From contig NZ_VCGW01000008.1 in the NCBI RefSeq assembly GCF_007671675.1, positions 18,764 through 82,763 on the forward strand: DNA of 64,000 bases. Reading direction: 5' to 3'. Below are positions 58,930 through 64,000 of the stretch, in pieces. The translations under genes were made by a program, and so were the position numbers. Numbering within the stretch: position 1 is the stretch's first letter; each line of letters begins with the position of its first letter. The notes below the pieces were generated by a model. It saw only the letters and a list, made by a program, of their open reading frames with translations. It did not search any database and was not told the DNA's origin. Source of the DNA: Marinobacter maritimus. GTDB lineage: Bacteria > Pseudomonadota > Gammaproteobacteria > Pseudomonadales > Oleiphilaceae.

Positions 58930-61560
58930 ATGAAAACCGCAGAGTTGCGACAGGCATTTCTCGATTATTTCAAACAGCAAGGTCATTCCATTGTTTCAAG
59001 CAGTTCGCTGGTGCCGGCGGATGATCCGACACTGCTGTTTACCAATGCGGGAATGAACCAGTTCAAGGACGTATTTCTTGGCCGTGAGGAACGCGACTAC
59101 AATCGCGCAACCAGCTCCCAGAAATGCGTTCGTGCTGGCGGTAAGCATAACGACCTTGAAAACGTGGGTTACACGGCGCGTCACCACACATTTTTCGAAA
59201 TGCTGGGCAACTTCAGCTTTGGTGACTACTTCAAGCGTGAAGCCATCAACTATGCGTGGACATTTCTTACCGGCGAGCAATGGCTGAACCTACCCTCGGA
59301 AAAGCTATGGGTGACCGTCTACGCCGACGACGACGAAGCTTACGATATCTGGAACAAAGAAGTGGGCGTGCCGGCGGACCGTATTGTCCGTATCGGAGAC
59401 AACGGCGGTGCTCCCTATGCATCGGATAACTTCTGGCAGATGGGCGATACCGGCCCTTGCGGTCCCTGCACCGAAATATTCTACGACCATGGCCCGGATG
59501 TGGCCGGAGGCCCTCCGGGGAGTCCGGAAGAAGACGGCGACCGCTACATCGAGATCTGGAACGTGGTCTTCATGCAGTATAACCGCACCGCTGATGGCGA
59601 GATGCTCAACCTGCCGAAGCCCTCCGTTGATACGGGCATGGGGCTGGAGCGGGTTACGGCTGTTCTGCAGGGCGTTCACAGCAATTACGAAATCGACCTC
59701 TTCGACGACCTGCTGAAGGCCGCCTCCACCATACTCGGCGGTGCAGCAACAACCGAAGCCAGCCTGCGAGTGGTTGCCGACCATATCCGCTCCTGTGCGT
59801 TCCTGATCTCTGATGGCGTAATGCCCTCCAATGAAGGCCGTGGTTTTGTACTGCGACGCATCATTCGTCGAGCTGCCCGTCACGGCAACAAACTGGGCGC
59901 CACTGGCCCGTTCTTCTACAAGCTGACCGGCGCCCTGGTTGAATTGATGGGTGAAGCTTTCCCGCAGCTGGTCAGCAGCCGGAAGCAGATCGAAAAAGTG
60001 CTGTTGCAGGAAGAAGAGCAGTTTGTAAAAACTCTGGATAAAGGCCTGCGCCTGCTTGAGCAGGACATTGCCGAGCTGAAAGGCGACGTGATTCCCGGGG
60101 AAACCATTTTTACGTTGTATGACACCTACGGCTTTCCGGTGGATCTCACCAACGACATAGCCCGTGAGCGCGGTTTGTCACTGGATTACGAGGGCTACGA
60201 GAAGGCCATGGAAAGTCAGCGTGAGCGCGCGCGGGCGGCCAGCAAATTCGGCATGGATTACAATGCCGCTGGCTTGGGCATTGAGGGTAAAACCGAATTT
60301 ACCGGGCACGATCACATCGATGGTCACGAGCGCATTCGCGCTGTGATTGTCAACGGCGAAAAGAAAACGGCAGAAGCCGGTGACGAAGCGGTTGTGGTGC
60401 TGGAGCGCACGCCATTCTATGCGGAATCTGGTGGCCAGGTGGGTGATACCGGTTTGCTGACCTGGAGTGGTGGCCGCTTCAAGGTAACGGATACCCGCAA
60501 AGACGGCGATAACCACCTGCATGTGGGCACCCTTATAGAGGGCGAGCTGTTCGAGGGCCTGGAAGTGGACGCCCGAATTGATCACGCACGCCGCGATCGG
60601 ACCCGTCGCAACCACTCTGCCACGCATTTGTTGCACGCTGCATTGCGTAAGGTTTTGGGTGAACATGTTGGGCAGAAGGGCTCACTGGTCGATCCGGACA
60701 AGCTGCGTTTCGACTTTTCGCACTTCGAGGCCGTAACGCCCGAACAACTGAAAGAAATCGAACGCCAGGTGAATGAGCAGATTCTTGAGAATACACCAGT
60801 GCAGACCGACATTACGGATATGGAACAGGCGCAGGCAAAAGGCGCCATGGCTTTGTTCGGTGAAAAGTACGGCGACGTTGTCCGCGTTCTTAGTATGGGC
60901 ACCGACAGCTACTCTGTAGAGCTGTGCGGCGGCACTCACGTGGCGCGCACCGGTGACATCGGGCTGTTCCGGATTACATCGGAGAGCGGCATTTCTTCCG
61001 GTGTTCGCCGCATCGAGGCGGTTACCGGCTTTGGTGCGCTTGAGTGGGTGGATGAAACCGAGCGCACTCTGCGTGAAACGGCTCGCTTGGTTAAAGGTAG
61101 CCGGGAAACGGTTGTCGACAAGGTGCAGCAAACCGTTGAGCGAAACCGACAGCTTGAGAAGGATATTGACGCCCTGAAAGCCAAGTTGGCCAGCTCTGCA
61201 GGCAGTGACCTTGCCGGCTCGGCGGTTGAAGTGGCCGGCTTGAAAGTGGTCGCGTGCGAACTTGAAGGTGCAGATCGCAAGGCCCTTATGGAAACCGCAG
61301 ATCAGCTTAAAAACAAGCTGGGTGAGGGTGTCGTTGTACTTGCGAGCGTTGATGACGGCAAGGTGACACTTGTTGCTGGTGTTACAAAATCCGCGACAAG
61401 CAGAATCAAGGCCGGCGATCTTATGAAACACCTGTCCAGTTTGGTTGATGGCAAAGGCGGTGGCCGGCCAGACATGGCTCAAGGCGGCGGTAATGATCCC
61501 TCAAAGCTTGCTGAAGCGCTTGCCGGTGTGCCGGAGTGGGTTGAAAAAAATATCGCTTAA
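58930..61560 (+). CDS. alaS: Alanyl-tRNA synthetase
   Basis: Charges tRNA-Ala and edits Ser/Gly mischarging. MKTAELRQAFLDYFKQQGHS at 58930 gives 876 residues, the E. coli length; AGGG is just upstream. The class II core (RATSSQKCVRAGGKHNDLE), the editing-domain zinc ligands in HSATHLLHAALR and ELCGGTHVARTGD, a coiled coil near residue 740, and the C-Ala domain (GGGRPDMAQGGG) are all present. It is followed by lysC and csrA, a conserved trio. Confidence 0.98.
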   Translation: MKTAELRQAFLDYFKQQGHSIVSSSSLVPADDPTLLFTNAGMNQFKDVFLGREERDYNRATSSQKCVRAGGKHNDLENVGYTARHHTFFEMLGNFSFGDYFKREAINYAWTFLTGEQWLNLPSEKLWVTVYADDDEAYDIWNKEVGVPADRIVRIGDNGGAPYASDNFWQMGDTGPCGPCTEIFYDHGPDVAGGPPGSPEEDGDRYIEIWNVVFMQYNRTADGEMLNLPKPSVDTGMGLERVTAVLQGVHSNYEIDLFDDLLKAASTILGGAATTEASLRVVADHIRSCAFLISDGVMPSNEGRGFVLRRIIRRAARHGNKLGATGPFFYKLTGALVELMGEAFPQLVSSRKQIEKVLLQEEEQFVKTLDKGLRLLEQDIAELKGDVIPGETIFTLYDTYGFPVDLTNDIARERGLSLDYEGYEKAMESQRERARAASKFGMDYNAAGLGIEGKTEFTGHDHIDGHERIRAVIVNGEKKTAEAGDEAVVVLERTPFYAESGGQVGDTGLLTWSGGRFKVTDTRKDGDNHLHVGTLIEGELFEGLEVDARIDHARRDRTRRNHSATHLLHAALRKVLGEHVGQKGSLVDPDKLRFDFSHFEAVTPEQLKEIERQVNEQILENTPVQTDITDMEQAQAKGAMALFGEKYGDVVRVLSMGTDSYSVELCGGTHVARTGDIGLFRITSESGISSGVRRIEAVTGFGALEWVDETERTLRETARLVKGSRETVVDKVQQTVERNRQLEKDIDALKAKLASSAGSDLAGSAVEVAGLKVVACELEGADRKALMETADQLKNKLGEGVVVLASVDDGKVTLVAGVTKSATSRIKAGDLMKHLSSLVDGKGGGRPDMAQGGGNDPSKLAEALAGVPEWVEKNIA

Positions 61561-61575
61561 GCAACTGTTTTTCTT

Positions 61576-61613
61576 AAGCGGTCGAGGTTTATAATTCTGG
61601 CCGCTTGTTTTTT
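61576..61613 (+). terminator. Intrinsic terminator after alaS
   Basis: AAGCGGTC (61576-61583) pairs with GGCCGCTT (61599-61606) via 8 bp with one G-T wobble, followed by GTTTTTT. It lies 15 bases past the alaS stop, so lysC likely has its own promoter. Confidence 0.75.
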
Positions 61614-61669
61614 GACGGGTAGAGCTTCTCGCTCTGCCATAGGTCCCTGATTCAGATATTGGAACGACA

Positions 61670-62908
61670 ATGGCGCTGTTGGTTCAGAAGTTTGGTGGCA
61701 CCTCGGTAGGCACAACCGAGCGCATAGAAGCTGTTGCGGAGAAGGTATGCGGTTTCCGCAAAGATGGCCATGATATTGTAGTTGTAGTTTCTGCCATGAG
61801 TGGCGAAACCAACCGGCTTATCGCGCTGGCCAACAATATAATGGAGGAGCCCACGCCCCGCGAGATGGACGTTCTGGTCTCAACAGGTGAGCAAGTAACC
61901 ATTGCCCTTCTTTGTATGGCGCTGCAGAAAATTGGGTGTGAAGCGCGCTCCTACACAGGATCCCAGGTTCGCATACTGACAGACAGCATGCACACCAAGG
62001 CCCGTATAAAACAGATTGATGAGCAGCGCATGCGCGAAGACCTGGATGCCGGCCGCGTGGTGGTTGTCGCCGGGTTTCAGGGCGTTGATGAGAATGGAAA
62101 CATCACAACGCTGGGCCGAGGTGGCTCTGATACCACAGCTGTTGCCCTTGCAGCGGCGCTCAAGGCCGATGAGTGTCAGATCTATACCGACGTAGACGGC
62201 GTATACACGACAGACCCCAGAGTAGTGGACAGTGCCCGTCGTCTGGCGCGGATTACCTTTGAAGAGATGATGGAGATGGCGAGCCTGGGCTCAAAAGTAC
62301 TCCAGATTCGCGCCGTAGAATTTGCGGGCAAATACAACGTTCCGTTAAGGGTTCTCTCCAGCTTTGAGGAAGGTGAGGGCACTCTGATTACACTTGAGGA
62401 AAACACTGCCATGGAACAACCGGTCGTCTCCGGCATCGCTTTTAACCGTGATGAAGCCAAAGTTACGATTTCGGGTGTACCCGACACCCCGGGTAGCGCA
62501 CTGCGCATCCTGAAGCCAATAAGTGATGCCAACATTGATGTGGATATGATCGTCCAGAACGTGGGCGAGGATAACCGCACTGCATTCACGTTTACCGTGC
62601 ATCGCAATGATTTCAAGCGCGCGAAAGACGTACTTCAGCGTGTTTCTGACGAGTTGGGTGCTCGTGAAGTCAGCGGTGACACGAAGATCGCAAAGGTCAG
62701 TATTGTCGGCGTTGGAATGCGCTCTCATGCGGGAGTGGCGACCAAAATGTTTGAGGCGCTGTCCGTTGAGGGTATCAATATTCAGATGATCTCCACATCG
62801 GAAATCAAGATTTCTGTGGTGATTGATGAAAAATATCTTGAGCTTGCGGTGCGTGCCCTTCACAGTGCATTTGAGCTCGACAAGCCCGGGGTAGAGGAAA
62901 CCTTATAA
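61670..62908 (+). CDS. lysC: Aspartate kinase
   Basis: Phosphorylates aspartate, the first step toward lysine, threonine and methionine. The N-terminal kinase domain starts ALLVQKFGGTSVGTTERIE and includes LGRGGSDTTAVALAAAL and YTDVDGVYTTDPRVV. Two ACT domains follow (residues 265-412; VPDTPGSALRILKPISDANI). At 412 residues it is the single-function type found in Pseudomonas. An internal ATG at 62411 with GAGGA ten bases upstream could produce the separate regulatory beta subunit known in some relatives (see findings). Confidence 0.97.
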   Translation: MALLVQKFGGTSVGTTERIEAVAEKVCGFRKDGHDIVVVVSAMSGETNRLIALANNIMEEPTPREMDVLVSTGEQVTIALLCMALQKIGCEARSYTGSQVRILTDSMHTKARIKQIDEQRMREDLDAGRVVVVAGFQGVDENGNITTLGRGGSDTTAVALAAALKADECQIYTDVDGVYTTDPRVVDSARRLARITFEEMMEMASLGSKVLQIRAVEFAGKYNVPLRVLSSFEEGEGTLITLEENTAMEQPVVSGIAFNRDEAKVTISGVPDTPGSALRILKPISDANIDVDMIVQNVGEDNRTAFTFTVHRNDFKRAKDVLQRVSDELGAREVSGDTKIAKVSIVGVGMRSHAGVATKMFEALSVEGINIQMISTSEIKISVVIDEKYLELAVRALHSAFELDKPGVEETL

Positions 62909-63053
62909 AAGGGACTCATTTTCTGACCTTGTGGTCGTGTGTAACAGTATAAGGGAGTGTGTGTCTTGGTTGGGCAGTGTTCTCACTATAAACGTCGAAC
63001 CAATTAAAATATTACTTGTCGGAACAGGTAGCTCTGGATAGGGAGTAAAGGAT

Positions 63054-63251
63054 ATGTTGATTTTAACACGCCGCGTTGGCGAAACTCTGATGGTCGGTGA
63101 TGACGTAACGGTTACCGTGCTTGGGGTGAAAGGAAATCAGGTGCGGATTGGGGTGAATGCACCGAAGGAAGTTGCTGTGCACCGGGAAGAGATTTATCAA
63201 CGCATCCAGTCTGAAAAAGGTGTGGATGAGCCTGAGCCTGGCAACAGCTGA
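63054..63251 (+). CDS. csrA: Carbon storage regulator CsrA/RsmA
   Basis: A 65-residue dimeric RNA-binding protein that recognises ANGGA motifs, usually in hairpin loops over ribosome-binding sites, and represses or stabilises target messages. MLILTRRVGETLMVGDDVTV, with the functional Leu-4 and Arg-44 (in HREEIYQRI), is intact. Its own leader has GGGAGTAAAGGAT just before the ATG, including AAAGGA-type bases open to autoregulation. A 145-base gap after lysC probably holds a promoter (for example TATAAA near 62987), but the calls are weak. The position between lysC and tRNA-Ser is conserved in gammaproteobacteria. Confidence 0.97.
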   Translation: MLILTRRVGETLMVGDDVTVTVLGVKGNQVRIGVNAPKEVAVHREEIYQRIQSEKGVDEPEPGNS

Positions 63252-63378
63252 GCATTGAAAAACACCTTTCACGTAAGACTTGGGCGTTTTTTTCGTTTTC
63301 AGTAAAAACCAAGGCTAAAAAAATCGTGTCAAGCCTATGAAAACAGAAAAATTATGGTAGTATACGCCCCGTTCTCAA

Positions 63379-63470
<92 letters not shown>

Positions 63471-63535
63471 TTCTTTTTATAAGGAAATCGGAACAGGTTG
63501 AAGTTGCATTCAACCACAGCAATAGTGATCAATGC

Positions 63536-63612
63536 GCGGCTGTAGCTCAGCTGGATAGAGTACTCGGCTACGAACCGAGCGGTCGGAGGTTCGAATCCTC
63601 CCAGCCGCGCCA
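63536..63612 (+). tRNA. tRNA-Arg (anticodon ACG), copy 1
   Basis: Acceptor GCGGCTG (63536-63542) pairs with CAGCCGC, with CCA encoded (63610-63612). The anticodon ACG (63570-63572) is in the loop CTACGAA; its A34 is normally deaminated to inosine by TadA to read CGU/CGC/CGA. The D-arm and T-arm (GGAGG TTCGAAT CCTCC) are normal. Confidence 0.97.
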
Positions 63613-63821
63613 CTTAATAGAATATCGATGAGTGAACCCGACTTTAGAGTCAGGCTCATAAGTCAGACAGGATTTGAACCGAAAGAGGTTCGACCGAAGC
63701 ACACGCAGTGTGCTGAGGAACGCCAGAGCGAAGCGACGGCGGCCCCGAAGGGGTGAGGGCCAAAGGCCCGAATAATCCTCCCATCAGGCAAAGTGCCAAA
63801 TGTGAGGATAAAAAGTTATTG
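63613..63821 (+). other. Spacer between the two tRNA-Arg genes, with hairpins and a tRNA-derived repeat
   Basis: No gene is visible. It contains GCACACGCAGTGTGC (a perfect 6-bp hairpin), GGCCCCGAAGGGG and GGGCCAAAGGCCC small hairpins in series, and a 27-nt repeat at 63672-63698 also found at 63969-63995. Its AGGTTCGA/TTTGAACC symmetry resembles the T-arm of a tRNA. A reading frame through the spacer into the second tRNA is spurious. Confidence 0.6.
63672..63698 (+). repeat. 27-nt direct repeat next to tRNA-Arg, copy 1
   Basis: Identical over 27 bases to 63969-63995. It contains TTTGAACC-GAAAG-AGGTTCGA, an inverted repeat built from T-arm-like sequence. Each copy follows a tRNA-Arg gene, about 60-70 bases past its CCA. 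Confidence 0.85.
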
Positions 63822-63898
63822 GCGGCTGTAGCTCAGCTGGATAGAGTACTCGGCTACGAACCGAGCGGTCGGAGGTTCGAATCCTCCCAGCCGCGCCA
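63822..63898 (+). tRNA. tRNA-Arg (anticodon ACG), copy 2
   Basis: Identical to copy 1 over all 77 bases including the encoded CCA (63896-63898); anticodon ACG at 63856-63858. The tandem copies are separated by 209 bases that lack a good terminator, so one transcript may carry both. Confidence 0.97.
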
Positions 63899-63908
63899 TA
63901 TTCAAGTC

Positions 63909-63949
63909 AAAACGCCTCAGCTTGTGCACCTCACAGCCTGAGGCGTTTT
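63909..63949 (+). terminator. Intrinsic terminator after the tRNA cluster
   Basis: AAAACGCCTCAG (63909-63920) and CTGAGGCGTTTT (63938-63949) form a 12-bp perfect stem with a 17-base loop and a terminal T run, ten bases past the second tRNA-Arg. Confidence 0.88.
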
Positions 63950-63968
63950 GCATTCTACAGCTGGGAGA

Positions 63969-63995
63969 ATTTGAACCGAAAGAGGTTCGACCGAA
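63969..63995 (+). repeat. 27-nt direct repeat next to tRNA-Arg, copy 2
   Basis: Second copy of the 27-nt tRNA-adjacent repeat, identical to 63672-63698. It lies beyond the terminator, and the window ends five bases later, so any larger repeat unit cannot be seen in full. Confidence 0.85.
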
Positions 63996-64000
63996 ACCTG

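Noticed and set aside
63252..63300. A terminator directly after csrA
   Set aside because: There is a T-rich stretch (TTTTTTTCG) but I could not find a convincing stem in front of it.
63753..63941. A 62-codon frame running through the second tRNA-Arg
   Set aside because: It covers the tRNA and its spacer and has no ribosome-binding site; it is a chance frame.
63536..64000. tRNA-Arg region as an integration site of a genomic island
   Set aside because: Both tRNA genes are complete and no integrase or foreign-looking gene is visible, although the window ends too early to exclude an island beyond base 64000.

Overview
The window is chromosomal core sequence from a gammaproteobacterium. The gene orders dnaE-accA-tilS-pyrG-kdsA-eno-ftsB-ispD-ispF-truD-surE-pcm-nlpD-rpoS, metG-rsxABCDGE-nth, purM-purN and alaS-lysC-csrA-tRNA match the pseudomonad/Marinobacter branch. 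From overall flavour (inference, not a database match) I would place it in or near Marinobacter. Nearly all space is coding. I see no prophage, insertion sequence, CRISPR array, rRNA or plasmid gene.

Layout: 1-4.5 kb holds the tail of a DUF3080-like protein, an orphan PilB/GspE-type ATPase, DUF2069, WrbA, an ArsC-type reductase and a TlpA-like lipoprotein. 4.6-22.2 kb is a long plus-strand housekeeping run: replication (dnaE), fatty acid synthesis (accA), tRNA modification (tilS, truD), CTP (pyrG), LPS Kdo (kdsA), glycolysis (eno), division (ftsB), isoprenoids (ispD, ispF), protein and nucleotide repair (surE, pcm), a DUF368/PopT-type lipid-carrier transporter, nlpD and rpoS. 22.4-31.3 kb holds a secreted chalcone-isomerase-like protein, nth, the complete Rsx/Rnf electron-transport operon and metG. 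31.4-42.7 kb holds apbC, dcd, DUF416, avtA, DUF3108, purN-purM, DUF2066, a CDP-alcohol phosphatidyltransferase, hda, a ParA-like ATPase, YqcC and nadC. 42.9-58.8 kb holds DUF1631, ampD-ampE, a chemotaxis receptor with a good FliA-type promoter, a PduO-type adenosyltransferase, panE, valS, holC, pepA, lptF-lptG and an RDD protein. The right end carries alaS, lysC, csrA, tRNA-Ser(GCT) and two identical tRNA-Arg(ACG) genes.

The most unusual content is a family of five dispersed ~105-110 bp elements (13085-13193, 15027-15136, 32602-32709, 50406-50510, 53658-53767). Each has a shared ~54-nt core flanked by long inverted-repeat arms. The arms pair almost perfectly within a copy but are unrelated between copies. 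In all five copies the core folds into two small hairpins whose loops both carry ANGGA, the recognition motif of CsrA/RsmA; csrA itself lies in this window. Four copies sit in the 5' leader of the next gene (eno, ispD, dcd, valS). The fifth is inserted in frame inside panE, adding about 41 codons without a stop. What the family does and how its arms stay complementary are open questions.

Many start codons were moved from the longest reading frame to a site supported by a ribosome-binding site, by overlap with the upstream stop, or by family length. These choices are given gene by gene.
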